Notes: a model not told the origin generated them from the letters alone. DNA of 64,000 bases from Flavobacterium magnum (GCF_003055625.1 NZ_CP028811.1:310001-374000); one strand, 5' to 3'; positions 28,711 through 37,702 are shown, counted from the first letter of the stretch. Numbers and translations are program-made.

Positions 28711-29427
28711 CTATTCTTCTGAATGGGTCACTGTCTTTTTCCCGAATTTGTAGATCACCGGGATAATCGTTATACCGACCAGTCCGATGATGATGAGTTC
28801 AATGTGGTCCTTAAGATCGATCTGGTAGCTTTCCTTTAGGTATTTGTACAGGTAATTTCCCGCAAATATCAGCGTAAATGACCAAAGGAAGGAACTGACA
28901 ACATTGTAAAACATGAATTTCTTTTTGTCCATTGCGACAATCCCGGCAACAATCGGGGCGAATGTCCTGAAAATCGGCAGGAAACGCGAAAAGATGATGG
29001 CGCGGCCTCCGTGCTTTTCAAAGAAATCCCTCGACTGGATCAGGTATTTCTTTTTAAACCAGAAACTGTCCTGCCTGTTGTAAAGGTAGGTACCGCTTTT
29101 TGAGCCGAACCAATATCCGACGATATTGCCTAAGATCCCTGCAATCGCGACGAAAGTCGAAAGCGCCATAACGTTCAGGAAAGCGCTGTCGAGATGGAAC
29201 ATCTGGTCTACGAGTCCGGGTACGTATACCCCATCCTGATAATAACCCGTGGCATAAATCCCGGCCAGGAAAAGCAAACTGTCACCCGGCAGGAAAAACC
29301 CGGCAAAAAGCCCAGTCTCCGCAAAAATGATAAACAAAACTACCCATAAGCCTACGTGCACGCCCCCGATTTCAAGATTGATATAATACTCGGGATTCAG
29401 TAAGTTCTTCCAATGAAAATCGGTCAT
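28711..29427 (-). CDS. DedA family membrane protein (VTT domain)
   Basis: A 238-residue polytopic inner-membrane protein of the DedA/SNARE-associated family. Hydrophobic segments lie near 25-60, 88-112, 160-185 and 200-230, with the family stretches F-F-L-P-G-D-S-L-L-F-L-A-G and F-S-R-F-L-P-I-F-R-T-F-A-P. DedA proteins are linked to undecaprenyl-phosphate and phospholipid translocation and membrane homeostasis; the exact substrate of this copy is unknown. Start ATG 29427. It is a single gene facing the MG2-like gene. Confidence 0.9.
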   Translation of the reverse strand: MTDFHWKNLLNPEYYINLEIGGVHVGLWVVLFIIFAETGLFAGFFLPGDSLLFLAGIYATGYYQDGVYVPGLVDQMFHLDSAFLNVMALSTFVAIAGILGNIVGYWFGSKSGTYLYNRQDSFWFKKKYLIQSRDFFEKHGGRAIIFSRFLPIFRTFAPIVAGIVAMDKKKFMFYNVVSSFLWSFTLIFAGNYLYKYLKESYQIDLKDHIELIIIGLVGITIIPVIYKFGKKTVTHSEE

Positions 29428-29535
29428 GCTGGTTGTCTTTAAGGTAAAAATTGCGTGCGTGAAAATACGTATTATTTAACGGACACACAATCTTATGTTT
29501 CTTTTTTTGGTTTTATTAACGGTAACGGCAATTTG

Positions 29536-29874
29536 TTATTTCCGGTCATATTTACAGCACGAATGCAGCTTCTCGTACACTTCGTCGCTTGCCTTTTGCG
29601 TCTCTGTATCGTGCCCGATCTTAGCCACCGCTTTCTCCACATCAGCAATCGAAGCCTTTTCTTCATTCAGGATGACACTGAGTTGGTGACTTTCTACGTT
29701 CCACGCGGCTGATTTTACCCCGGGTACGCTGAATGCTGCCTTCTCAATCCGTTTTTTGCATTGATCGCAATTCCCGTTAACTTCTACATTGTATTTGGCG
29801 TTCTTGTTTTTCTTTTCCTGTGCATTGGCAGCAAGCCCGATCACGAATGATAAAACGATAAGGATATTTTTCAT
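29536..29874 (-). CDS. Periplasmic heavy-metal-associated (HMA) domain protein
   Basis: A 112-residue protein with a signal peptide (about 1-19, ending A-N-A-Q) and an HMA ferredoxin-like fold. The metal site is G-N-C-D-Q-C with Cys36 and Cys39. The C-terminus adds a second Cys pair (S-C-C-K, Cys106-107) beyond the standard HMA. HMA domains carry Cu(I), Zn(II) or similar ions. It is the last gene of a three-gene unit 11 nt downstream of a TonB receptor, suggesting a periplasmic carrier for the metal imported (or sensed) there. Which metal is not shown by sequence; copper is the first guess. Confidence 0.85.
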   Translation of the reverse strand: MKNILIVLSFVIGLAANAQEKKNKNAKYNVEVNGNCDQCKKRIEKAAFSVPGVKSAAWNVESHQLSVILNEEKASIADVEKAVAKIGHDTETQKASDEVYEKLHSCCKYDRK

Positions 29875-29885
29875 AATGGTAATAT

Positions 29886-31907
29886 TTAAGATTTGATTTT
29901 AAAACGAAGCCCCGCATACAGCATCCTGCCGAATACCGGAGCATAAACTATGGAGGTGTCAAAATTCGGGCCAAACGGCTGCGCACTTCCCAGAATGGCT
30001 TTCTGCTGACGGTAATTTCCCAGGTTTTCCGCGCCGGCATAGACTTCGAACACGGGAGAAAACACTTTTGTCACCTGCGCATTCATCAGCGAAAAGGCAT
30101 GCGAAAAATCTGGCAATTGTTCTGCAGCGGGATTGGTGCCGGTAAAAGGAAGGCGCTGTTTGCCCATCCAATTGTAGGTGTAATCGAATTTCCATTGCGC
30201 GCCCCGCGCTGATTTCCCGGTTTCGTAGGCCGCATTGCCGAAGAAACGGTGCCTCGCCTGCAACGGACGCTCGGCGGCTCCTGAGAGATAGTCCGCTTTA
30301 ATGTCATACAATTTATATGCGGTCCTGAAATGCAGGTTTTCGGCCAGTCCAAAATTGAATTCCACCTGCAAACTGTTTGCCGTGGATGTTCCGCCGTAAA
30401 AAGTAACGCGCTGCGGACTGCCATACAAATCGACGATGGCCTGGTTGCTGAAGTCCGTACGGAAAAGATCAAACCCTGCATCGGCAGCATGCCCGAAAAG
30501 AAAAAACTGCTGCGAAAAACTCAGGCCGTAGTTCCATGCGATTTCAGGATCCAACCCATAAATCCTGCCGTTGGCATCCAAAATGTCAAACGACCTTGAG
30601 CTGGCAAAAAGTTGCTGGTTTTCAGCAAAGATATTCGCCGCGCGCTTGCCCCTTCCGGCAGAAACTCTCAAAACACCCTTTTCCCAAGGGTTGTAACGCA
30701 GGTGGATCCGCGGCGTAAAAAAGGCACCGAGACGGTTGTGCTTGTCCAGTCGCGCTCCGGCAACGATGCTGAAATCGTCGGTATTGTCATAAGTGTACTC
30801 AAAGAAACTGCCGACCGAATTATCAATCCTGTTAAAATTGCTGTCGATGTCGGGAACCAATACATATTCGCGGTAGCGGTCATAGGTAAAATTAAGGCCT
30901 GCTGCAAACTTATGCATCGTGTTTCCGATGATTGAATTGAAGATCAGGTTCGAATAATAACTGTCTTGGCGGATATCATACCGGTTCAGCCCGAAGTAGG
31001 ATTGCTGGTCGTGCGTGTTGAACGCATTCTGGAACCCGATGCTTTGAAACGGCATGTCCGGAAAAACGTAACCGACTTTTGCCGACAAATCGACCCTGCG
31101 CGTATTGATCTCGGAACCCCAGGATCGCGTTGTACCGCGGTCCCGACTTTTATCAAAACCGGTTTCGCCGGTTTGCTTGGCGTCATCCATAAACCTGAAA
31201 TTGATAAAACTGACCAAGCCCTTTTCCGCGTCATTGTATTGCCAGCGGTTCAGCACATTAACCTGTTGCCCGATCGGGTTGTCGAGGAACCCGTCGTCAT
31301 TCATGTCGTTTTTTGACAAGCGGGTATTCCCATGTACAAAAAGGCTGGTCGACCACTTGTCAGAAATTTTCCTGTTGGCATGCACGTTCGCTTCAAAACG
31401 GCTGTCGGTTGACCCGTACACGTTCAGAAAAAACGGGATGTCGCCGAGCGGCTTGATCAGTTCGGTATTGATTTGTCCCGAAATACTCTCGTAGCCGTTT
31501 ACCACCGAGCCGGCGCCTTTCGTGATCTGGATGCTTTCCACCCAGGTGCCTGGCGTAAACGACAACCCGTAGGCCTGGGAAGCACCTCGTACCGATGGGA
31601 TATTCTCTTCGGTAATCATTAAGTAAGGACTTGTGAGTCCGAGCATCCGGATTTGTTTGGTTCCGGTGAGTGCATCGGGGAAATTCACGTCAATTGACGG
31701 GTTGGTCTCGAAACTCTCTGCAAGGTTGCAGCAGGCTGCCTTGAGGAGTTCCCTGCCGGTAAGCGTCACCACATTGGCGGTCGTGCGCTGTGATTTTTTT
31801 AAGCCCCTGTCCCTGACCTCAATTTTTACTTCCTGAAGCGTATCAGCTTCCTGGGCCATTGTAAAAACGGGAATCAGCAGCAAAAGCAGTCTGAATATTT
31901 TTTGCAT
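29886..31907 (-). CDS. TonB-dependent outer-membrane receptor, metal-type
   Basis: A 673-residue receptor with a signal peptide (ending F-T-M-A-Q). The plug begins near 40 with V-V-T-L-T-G-R-E-L and carries an unusual adjacent Cys pair (K-A-A-C-C-N-L-A-E-S-F-E, about residue 58). The plug end shows R-G-A-S-Q-A-Y-G-L-S and V-V-N-G-Y-E-S-I-S-G-Q-I-N. A 22-strand-type barrel follows to the terminal G-L-R-F-K-I-K-S. No N-terminal carboxypeptidase-like domain. It sits between an HYC_CC_PP-type protein and an HMA protein, so it likely transports a metal or metal complex, probably copper-related (inference from neighbours). Confidence 0.88.
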   Translation of the reverse strand: MQKIFRLLLLLIPVFTMAQEADTLQEVKIEVRDRGLKKSQRTTANVVTLTGRELLKAACCNLAESFETNPSIDVNFPDALTGTKQIRMLGLTSPYLMITEENIPSVRGASQAYGLSFTPGTWVESIQITKGAGSVVNGYESISGQINTELIKPLGDIPFFLNVYGSTDSRFEANVHANRKISDKWSTSLFVHGNTRLSKNDMNDDGFLDNPIGQQVNVLNRWQYNDAEKGLVSFINFRFMDDAKQTGETGFDKSRDRGTTRSWGSEINTRRVDLSAKVGYVFPDMPFQSIGFQNAFNTHDQQSYFGLNRYDIRQDSYYSNLIFNSIIGNTMHKFAAGLNFTYDRYREYVLVPDIDSNFNRIDNSVGSFFEYTYDNTDDFSIVAGARLDKHNRLGAFFTPRIHLRYNPWEKGVLRVSAGRGKRAANIFAENQQLFASSRSFDILDANGRIYGLDPEIAWNYGLSFSQQFFLFGHAADAGFDLFRTDFSNQAIVDLYGSPQRVTFYGGTSTANSLQVEFNFGLAENLHFRTAYKLYDIKADYLSGAAERPLQARHRFFGNAAYETGKSARGAQWKFDYTYNWMGKQRLPFTGTNPAAEQLPDFSHAFSLMNAQVTKVFSPVFEVYAGAENLGNYRQQKAILGSAQPFGPNFDTSIVYAPVFGRMLYAGLRFKIKS

Positions 31908-31963
31908 AAATTGATTTTAATGTTCGTAAATGACTATCGCAAACGATGAATCGAACGTTACAA

Positions 31964-32392
31964 TCAGGCGTAAAGTATGCAGTGGGAATACAGTAGGTAC
32001 AGCGGCGGCGAATGCGCATCGCAGTAGTAACGGATGGTTTTTTCAGGACCGCGGAGAACGGTCGCTTTTTCCTGCGTTGGATTAAGGGGTTCATGTTTCG
32101 GGAAAGTCGCCTCAAACTGGAACGCTACATTTTTAAAGATGCCATTGTCTGATTTTGACGTCAGCGACACTTTCTTGTCTGAGCAGCATTTCCTGTGCTT
32201 TTCAGCCTTCTTTTTTGCGCAGCAGGTCTTTTTTATGGGTTGTTTTTCCATTTCACAAACCGGCCCGGAGTGGAACACGGAAGACACCGCAGCCACTTTC
32301 CCTTCACAAAAGTGCAGACTGAAAGCCAGCCCGGCGTTCGAAAACAGCACCAGCATGGCAAGAATCAGACATGTCGACTTTTGGAATTTCAT
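31964..32392 (-). CDS. Cys-rich secreted protein, HYC_CC_PP type
   Basis: A 142-residue protein with a signal peptide (hydrophobic to about 27), then an H-F-C motif, a C-E-M, adjacent Cys pairs in T-C-C-A-K-K-K and K-C-C-S-D-K-K, and a terminal Y-C-D-A-H-S-P-P. This matches the H-Y-C / C-C / P-P pattern of a family found upstream of TonB receptors in Bacteroidetes. The Cys/His content suggests metal binding. It is the first gene of the unit with the receptor and HMA genes. A full-consensus promoter sits only 4 nt before the ATG (see 32397-32424), so the mRNA may be nearly leaderless, or ATG 32356 could be used instead. Confidence 0.75.
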   Translation of the reverse strand: MKFQKSTCLILAMLVLFSNAGLAFSLHFCEGKVAAVSSVFHSGPVCEMEKQPIKKTCCAKKKAEKHRKCCSDKKVSLTSKSDNGIFKNVAFQFEATFPKHEPLNPTQEKATVLRGPEKTIRYYCDAHSPPLYLLYSHCILYA

Positions 32393-32396
32393 TTTG

Positions 32397-32424
32397 CAAA
32401 AATATTTAAAAACGTTGCAAACAA
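32397..32424 (-). promoter_or_regulatory. Promoter of the HYC/TonB/HMA unit
   Basis: On the minus strand, TTG (32422-32424), a 17-nt spacer and TATTTTTG (32397-32404). The ATG at 32392 begins 4 nt after the -7 box, so transcription would start at about the start codon. Confidence 0.6.
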
Positions 32425-32437
32425 ACCCAAATTCATG

Positions 32438-32887
32438 TTATTTTTTGGCTGCATGTTCCTGGTAATAAAATGCTGCGAGAAATAAGATCACGAAAATAGG
32501 CTGGATCAGGAACCGCCTGACATAAAATAATTCGAGTGTGGCGTTGTTGCCAAAAGCATACAGGATAACGAAAAACGCCACCATCAGCAGGAGGAAGAAA
32601 ATGATATACAGCAAGGCAGAAAATGCCACCATCCTTTTTTGGCGGAAAGCAACGTAAATCAGTCCCAGCGAAATCACGGTATTGAGAACATATCGGAAAA
32701 ACAGGCTGAATGTGAGCCTGATCGTATCAAATTCCGGCAGCGGCCTACCCGTAAACTCACTTTTAAAGTAACCCAGAAACGGGTCGTAAAACAGGGAGGA
32801 TTCGAAAATCCGGACCATGGCCATCAGGCACACCAGGCCGATGAACGCCAGGGCACGCAGCTTATGTGCGAGGATTTTTTTTAGCAT
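32438..32887 (-). CDS. Exosortase F-associated membrane protein
   Basis: About 149 residues with four membrane helices. It overlaps the 3' end of the exosortase gene by 26 nt. The frame extends to 32938, but ATG 32887 (M-L-K-K-I-L-A-H-K) is the likely start because the extra residues contain no membrane-protein features. Flavobacteria usually carry a small four-helix protein directly after XrtF, annotated as exosortase F system-associated; the composition (Y-V-A-F-R-Q-K-R, F-Y-V-R-R-F-L-I-Q-P) agrees. The exact role is unknown. Confidence 0.8.
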   Translation of the reverse strand: MLKKILAHKLRALAFIGLVCLMAMVRIFESSLFYDPFLGYFKSEFTGRPLPEFDTIRLTFSLFFRYVLNTVISLGLIYVAFRQKRMVAFSALLYIIFFLLLMVAFFVILYAFGNNATLELFYVRRFLIQPIFVILFLAAFYYQEHAAKK

Positions 32888-33419
32888 AAGTCGAATATTT
32901 GTTGATCCAGAGCACCCAAAGTCCGAACACCACACCATAAATAAACAGTGGAAAAATCACATCGTGCAGCAGTCCTTTGTATGCAGGGTACTTTTGCATC
33001 GCCACCGAGATCAGCCCAACGCGGATGACGTTAAGCACATGGATCAGCAGGATGCCGGCAAGGATGTAAATAAAGGTGCGTAAAAATTTCGCGCTGAAAG
33101 CCACAATAAAAGCTGCAAATAAGATCATCACGCTTACCGCATTACAGCCTTCGACGATACGCGCAATGGGGTGCCCGTCAAGGAAGAGCTTATAGGAAGA
33201 CTCCCTCGGATGTGGGAAAATTTCAGCGTTGTGCCCTGTGGCCTTCAAAAACCATACAGTGTTTTCCGACACGAGTCTGGTCGCCCCGTCGGGCTCGAAT
33301 ATCGCGGCGTTGAAACTGTTGAGATACAGTTGATAAAGAAACAGCATCAGGAAATAACTGCATAGGAATTTCCCGAGGAAAATCAGAAACGGCTTATACT
33401 GCTGCAGGTAAGATTTCAT
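32862..33419 (-). CDS. xrtF: Exosortase family protein XrtF
   Basis: About 185 residues, an integral membrane cysteine protease/transpeptidase of the exosortase fold. The proposed catalytic residues are present: Cys92 (V-E-G-C-N-A-V), Arg133 (L-N-V-I-R-V-G) and His152 (L-L-H-D-V-I-F-P). Exosortases cut a C-terminal sorting tail from substrates at the inner membrane. No obvious PEP-CTERM-like substrate is next to it. The open frame begins with TTG at 33434, which lies inside a TAAATTTG promoter element (33432-33439); ATG 33419 is the right start. Confidence 0.88.
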   Translation of the reverse strand: MKSYLQQYKPFLIFLGKFLCSYFLMLFLYQLYLNSFNAAIFEPDGATRLVSENTVWFLKATGHNAEIFPHPRESSYKLFLDGHPIARIVEGCNAVSVMILFAAFIVAFSAKFLRTFIYILAGILLIHVLNVIRVGLISVAMQKYPAYKGLLHDVIFPLFIYGVVFGLWVLWINKYSTYAKKNPRT

Positions 33420-33431
33420 AAAAATTTTTAA

Positions 33432-33439
33432 CAAATTTA
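33432..33439 (-). promoter_or_regulatory. -7 element for xrtF
   Basis: TAAATTTG on the minus strand, 12 nt before the ATG at 33419; no TTG at usual distance. Confidence 0.4.
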
Positions 33440-33464
33440 TAAAAATTAAGTTGGGGCGATGAAC

Positions 33465-33472
33465 TACTTTTG
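33465..33472 (+). promoter_or_regulatory. -7 element for the GAF-domain gene
   Basis: TACTTTTG, 14 nt before the ATG at 33487; the -33 element is weak. Confidence 0.45.
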
Positions 33473-33486
33473 TAAAAAACTAAAAG

Positions 33487-33948
33487 ATGACCTTCGAGGA
33501 GTTAAAACCAAAAGTGGCCGATATTTTACACCATGCCAATGTATTGTTCGAAGACAAACTGATGCAGGTTTGCCACTTATTGCGCGACAATGTCGACTAT
33601 TACGACTGGGTTGGTTTTTATTTCCGCAATGGCGACAAGGAAGAGCTCAAGCTGGGCCCTTATGCAGGCGAACCCACTGACCATACGATTATCCCATTCG
33701 GCAAAGGCATCTGCGGACAGGTTGCCGTGTCCAACCAGAATTTTGTAGTACCTGATGTCACCGCGCAGGACAACTACATTGCCTGCTCCTTTACGGTGAA
33801 ATCGGAAATTGTCATCCCTTTATTCGTCAATGGTGAAAATGTAGGGCAGATCGATATTGACTCCGAAGATCTCGACGCATTTACCGAGGCGGACGAGCGT
33901 TTCCTCGAATATGTAAATCAGGAAGTGGCTAAATTACTTGAAAAATAA
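33487..33948 (+). CDS. msrC: GAF-domain free methionine-(R)-sulfoxide reductase
   Basis: A 153-residue single GAF-domain protein of the fRMsr type, which reduces free L-methionine-(R)-sulfoxide with thioredoxin as donor. It has the family stretch W-V-G-F-Y-F, I-P-F-G-K-G-I-C-G (Cys76), V-V-P-D-V and Y-I-A-C-x5-S-E-I-V-I-P (Cys100, the likely catalytic Cys). The third Cys found between them in E. coli MsrC is Phe here, so a two-Cys mechanism is inferred. Cytoplasmic; divergent from xrtF. Confidence 0.85.
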   Translation: MTFEELKPKVADILHHANVLFEDKLMQVCHLLRDNVDYYDWVGFYFRNGDKEELKLGPYAGEPTDHTIIPFGKGICGQVAVSNQNFVVPDVTAQDNYIACSFTVKSEIVIPLFVNGENVGQIDIDSEDLDAFTEADERFLEYVNQEVAKLLEK

Positions 33949-34073
33949 TTTCGTCAGTAACTGAACACCTTAGCACTTTGCCTGATGCTGAAGGAATTGC
34001 TCAAAGAGCGCAATTTGTATCTCTTTAACCAGAACCTGCAACCCGCGCGACCGGGAACTTTTGAAACTTTCCC

Positions 34074-34103
34074 TTGGATTTCAAAAAATAAACACTACTT
34101 TTG
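34074..34103 (+). promoter_or_regulatory. rpsO promoter
   Basis: TTG (34074-34076), 19-nt spacer, TACTTTTG (34096-34103). The leader of about 50 nt contains the hairpin at 34109-34127. Confidence 0.7.
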
Positions 34104-34108
34104 CACCC

Positions 34109-34127
34109 GTATCCAAAAGATGGATAC
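34109..34127 (+). promoter_or_regulatory. Hairpin in the rpsO leader
   Basis: GTATCC (34109-34114), loop AAAAGAT, GGATAC (34122-34127), at the expected 5' end of the S15 mRNA. S15 autoregulates via a leader structure in other bacteria; a link here is inference. Confidence 0.35.
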
Positions 34128-34157
34128 ATACATAATAATCATTTAAATAATATTGGC

Positions 34158-34427
34158 ATGTACTTAACTAAGGAAGTTAAAGAAGAAATCTTCGCTAAGC
34201 ACGGAGGTTCAGCAACAAACACAGGAAGCGCTGAAGGACAGATTGCCCTGTTTACACACAGGATTTCACACCTGACAGAGCACCTGAAAAAAAATCGCCA
34301 CGATTTCAACACCGAGCGTTCACTGGTGTTACTGGTAGGTAAAAGAAGGAGCCTGCTGGATTACCTGAAGAAAAAAGACATCAACAGGTATCGTGAGATC
34401 ATCAAAGAATTGAATATCAGGAAATAA
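34158..34427 (+). CDS. rpsO: 30S ribosomal protein S15
   Basis: An 89-residue ribosomal protein that binds 16S rRNA helix 22. The core motifs are present: F-A-K-H-G-G-S-A-T-N-T-G-S-A-E-G-Q, R-I-S-H-L-T-E-H-L-K, and L-V-G-K-R-R-S-L-L-D-Y-L. The frame is open from 34101, but the extra residues lie in the promoter/leader, so ATG 34158 (M-Y-L-T-K-E) is the start. It is followed by its own terminator, then pnp. Confidence 0.97.
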   Translation: MYLTKEVKEEIFAKHGGSATNTGSAEGQIALFTHRISHLTEHLKKNRHDFNTERSLVLLVGKRRSLLDYLKKKDINRYREIIKELNIRK

Positions 34428-34437
34428 TCCGATAAAG

Positions 34438-34466
34438 AAGAGGTGCCCACGCGCCTCTTTTTTTTT
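34438..34466 (+). terminator. Terminator after rpsO
   Basis: AAGAGG (34438-34443) pairs with CCTCTT (34454-34459); a run of nine T follows. Confidence 0.8.
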
Positions 34467-34611
34467 CACAAAAAGGCATCCGCCTTATACAGCATATCCT
34501 GGCCGCGGGCCCGGATAGATAAAAAAAGTTTGGTTTTTCATTGGGTTCTTAAACAACTACACACAACAACACAACTGCAACCCATTGTTTAATTAAGTGA
34601 ATTAAAATTTT

Positions 34612-36900
34612 ATGATTCCAAACGTAACTAAAGAGGTTATCGATTTAGGGGATGGCAGGACCATCTCGATCGAGACTGGAAAACTGGCGAAACAAGCCGA
34701 CGGCTCCGTAGTCGTACGAATGGGAGACACCATGCTGTTAGGAACAGTAGTGTCTGCCCGCAAAGCAAGTCCGGGCGTGGACTTTTTACCATTAACGGTG
34801 GATTACCGTGAGAAATTCGCTGCTGCGGGACGTTTCCCGGGTGGATTTTTCAAAAGGGAAGCCAGGCCAAGCGATGCCGAAGTACTTACCATGAGGTTGG
34901 TAGACCGCGTATTGCGTCCGCTGTTCCCGGATGATTACCATGCTGAAACGCAGGTAATGATCCAATTGATGTCACATGACGAAGAAGTGATGCCCGACTC
35001 ATTGGCAGGACTGGCGGCTTCAGCGGCATTGGCGCTTTCAGACATTCCTTTCGAAACACTGATTTCGGAAGTAAGGGTGGGAAGAATCAATGGCGAATTC
35101 GTGATCAACCCAAGCCGTGCGCAACTCGAAGAGTCTGACATCGACATGATGATCGGGGCTTCCAAGGATTCTATCGCGATGGTGGAAGGTGAAATGAAGG
35201 AAATTTCAGAGCAGGAAATGATCGATGCGATCAAATTCGCACACGAAGCCATCAAGATCCAGATCGCTGCACAGGAACGCCTTCAGGCCGCTTTCGGAAA
35301 GAAAGACATCCGTAGCTACGACGAAGAGCGCGAAGATGAGGCGATCTATGCCAAGGTAAAAGCTGCAGCTTACGACAAAATCTACGAAGTAGCGAAAGTC
35401 GGATCAGCCAAGCACGAGCGTTCAGAAAAATTTGCAGAGATCAAGGAAGAGGTGAAAACCCTGTTTACCGAAGAAGAGCAGCTGGAAAACGGCGATCTGA
35501 TCAGCAAGTATTTTTACAAAACCAATAAAGAAGCCGTCCGTAACGTAATCCTTGATTTAGGACTGCGCCTTGACGGAAGGAAAACTACAGAAATCCGCCC
35601 AATCTGGTGCGAAGTGGATTACCTTCCAAGGGTACACGGCTCTGCACTCTTTACCAGGGGTGAAACCCAGGCGCTGGCCACGGTCACTTTGGGAACTTCC
35701 AGGGAAGCCAACCAAATTGATTCACCTTCTGAGCAAGGAGAAGAGAAATTCTACCTGCACTACAACTTCCCACCGTTCTCTACCGGTGAAGCGAAGCCGC
35801 TGCGCGGAACTTCACGCCGTGAGGTAGGACACGGAAACCTGGCGCAGCGTGCGCTCAAAAACATGATCCCTGCTGAAAACCCATATACCATCCGCGTTGT
35901 TTCGGAAGTTTTGGAATCCAACGGGTCATCGTCCATGGCGACCGTTTGTGCTGGAACTTTGGCGCTGATGGACGCTGGTGTACAAATGATCAAACCGGTA
36001 TCCGGTATTGCCATGGGACTGATTACCGACGGCGAGCGTTTCGCGGTATTGTCTGACATCCTTGGGGACGAAGACCACCTGGGTGACATGGACTTTAAAG
36101 TAACCGGAACGGCTGACGGTATTACCGCCTGCCAGATGGACATCAAGATTGACGGACTGCGCTATGAAATCATGGAACAGGCCCTAAACCAGGCCCGTGA
36201 TGGCCGTTTGCACATCCTTGGCAAACTGACCGAAGTGATGGACACGCCAAGGCCGGAAGTGAAACGTTTTGCTCCGAAGATCATCATGACGACCATCCCG
36301 GGACAATACATCGGTGCGCTGATCGGACCGGGCGGAAAAGTGATCCAGGAACTGCAGAAAGCCACAGGCACCACTATCGTGATCAACGAAGTAGACGAGC
36401 AGGGCGTTGTAGAAATCCTTGGAACAAGTCCGGAAGGTATCGCAGCGGTATTGGCCAAGATCGACTCGTTGACGTTCAAGCCGACTGTCGGTGAGGCCTA
36501 CGAGGTGAAAGTGATCAAGATGCTCGATTTCGGGGCCGTGGTGGAATATACCCAGGCGCCGGGCAATGAAGTCCTGCTGCACGTATCCGAACTGGATTGG
36601 GCACGTACTGAAAACGTATCTGACGTAGTCAATATGGGCGATGTCTTTATGGTGAAATACATCGGTATCGATCCTAAGACGCGTAAAGAGAAGGTATCAA
36701 GGAAAGCCCTGATGCCAAGGCCACCAAGGGATGAAAATGCCCCTCGCGAAGACCGTGGCCCACGCCCGGAGCGTCGTGACGACCGCGGCCCGAGAAGGGA
36801 CGACCGTCGTGATGACAGGAACCGCGACCGTGGCCCACGTCCTGAAAGAAGGGATGACAACCGCGACAATGCTGACAACCAGCAGACCCCGCAGGAGTAA
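34612..36900 (+). CDS. pnp: Polyribonucleotide nucleotidyltransferase (PNPase)
   Basis: A 762-residue trimeric phosphorolytic 3'-5' exonuclease. Two RNase PH domains (about 1-230 and 320-540; second with [23 protein letters not shown] and G-L-I-T-D) are joined by the alpha-helical domain. A KH domain follows ([10 protein letters not shown], near 575), then an S1 domain (about 620-695) and a disordered Arg/Asp/Gly/Pro-rich tail of some 65 residues with repeated [10 protein letters not shown]. The tail may bind RNA or partners. It lies downstream of rpsO, the usual order, but a terminator separates them. Confidence 0.97.
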   Translation: MIPNVTKEVIDLGDGRTISIETGKLAKQADGSVVVRMGDTMLLGTVVSARKASPGVDFLPLTVDYREKFAAAGRFPGGFFKREARPSDAEVLTMRLVDRVLRPLFPDDYHAETQVMIQLMSHDEEVMPDSLAGLAASAALALSDIPFETLISEVRVGRINGEFVINPSRAQLEESDIDMMIGASKDSIAMVEGEMKEISEQEMIDAIKFAHEAIKIQIAAQERLQAAFGKKDIRSYDEEREDEAIYAKVKAAAYDKIYEVAKVGSAKHERSEKFAEIKEEVKTLFTEEEQLENGDLISKYFYKTNKEAVRNVILDLGLRLDGRKTTEIRPIWCEVDYLPRVHGSALFTRGETQALATVTLGTSREANQIDSPSEQGEEKFYLHYNFPPFSTGEAKPLRGTSRREVGHGNLAQRALKNMIPAENPYTIRVVSEVLESNGSSSMATVCAGTLALMDAGVQMIKPVSGIAMGLITDGERFAVLSDILGDEDHLGDMDFKVTGTADGITACQMDIKIDGLRYEIMEQALNQARDGRLHILGKLTEVMDTPRPEVKRFAPKIIMTTIPGQYIGALIGPGGKVIQELQKATGTTIVINEVDEQGVVEILGTSPEGIAAVLAKIDSLTFKPTVGEAYEVKVIKMLDFGAVVEYTQAPGNEVLLHVSELDWARTENVSDVVNMGDVFMVKYIGIDPKTRKEKVSRKALMPRPPRDENAPREDRGPRPERRDDRGPRRDDRRDDRNRDRGPRPERRDDNRDNADNQQTPQE

Positions 36901-36925
36901 TCCCATACGATTATTAATTCATAAG

Positions 36926-36956
36926 AAACCCGGTTCAGTGATGAGCCGGGTTTTTT
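36926..36956 (+). terminator. Terminator after pnp
   Basis: AAACCCGG (36926-36933) pairs with CCGGGTTT (36946-36953), followed by T's. Confidence 0.85.
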
Positions 36957-37006
36957 GGTTTGTAGCAGTAACGGTGCAGCAACAAATGGAAAAACCCATG
37001 CCTCAC

Positions 37007-37504
37007 CTATTTATCCATCGGCTTGCGGTCGAGCGTGAAGTTTACCGTAAGGTTCACAAGACCCGGAACCGGCAGCACATCCTTGTTGCGCAACTTGATG
37101 TGTGGGTTGAATGTGAGGCGAAACTTCGGTCCCCCCAAGCCGAAAATGGGCACGAGCCTTGGCGAGAACGCATCAAAATCGGTGTAAGCGCCCAAAGCGG
37201 CGCCTACGGCCAGCAGCTGGAAATACATGATGCCTTCAACTTTGGGCCCCACGACCAGCTTGTGGGTATTAAGGCCGACATCGGTACTGATACCATATTC
37301 GAATCCGCCGCCATGCCTGCCGCCGTAGCGCGCTCGGTTGACTCCGATCTCGGCAAAATGATACGCCTGGTTGCCGTCCTGCGCCCCCACATAACTGTAG
37401 CCTGCGCTGGCCTGGAGCGCCTTGTAAAAATCGTGATCGCCCGGGGTGGGCTGCCCCAGCGCGCAAAATCCGCAGAGCAATAAGACGGAAGTAATGATTT
37501 TCAT
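37007..37504 (-). CDS. Hypothetical secreted protein
   Basis: A 165-residue protein with a signal peptide (K-I-I-T-S-V-L-L-L-C-G-F, ending A-L-G-Q). The rest alternates hydrophobic and Gly/Tyr-rich strands (S-A-G-Y-S-Y-V-G, H-G-G-G-F-E-Y-G-I, F-G-L-G-G-P-K-F-R-L-T-F-N-P), which suggests a small beta-barrel or beta-sandwich in the envelope. I do not recognise the family. It stands alone between pnp and the HAD gene, in the opposite direction to pnp. Confidence 0.65.
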   Translation of the reverse strand: MKIITSVLLLCGFCALGQPTPGDHDFYKALQASAGYSYVGAQDGNQAYHFAEIGVNRARYGGRHGGGFEYGISTDVGLNTHKLVVGPKVEGIMYFQLLAVGAALGAYTDFDAFSPRLVPIFGLGGPKFRLTFNPHIKLRNKDVLPVPGLVNLTVNFTLDRKPMDK

Positions 37505-37702
37505 ATGATGGGTTTGGTTGTCTGGTAACGGATTTACGGAAAAAAAATTGCCGCCGGAAGTGACATCGTTCCTGCCCTACTGCGCTGACCAAAAGCAATT
37601 ACATTGATCGGGCATCCAAACTTTCCCGAAAGCGCATCAGGCAATACACGACAAATCCGCAAGGAGAACTTTGCTTTATTGCGGATGACGGTTGTGGCAG
37701 AC

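Noticed and set aside
36731..37483. 250-codon plus-strand frame over the pnp end and the next gene
   Set aside because: Overlaps the pnp tail in another frame and the pnp terminator; Arg/Thr-rich shadow.
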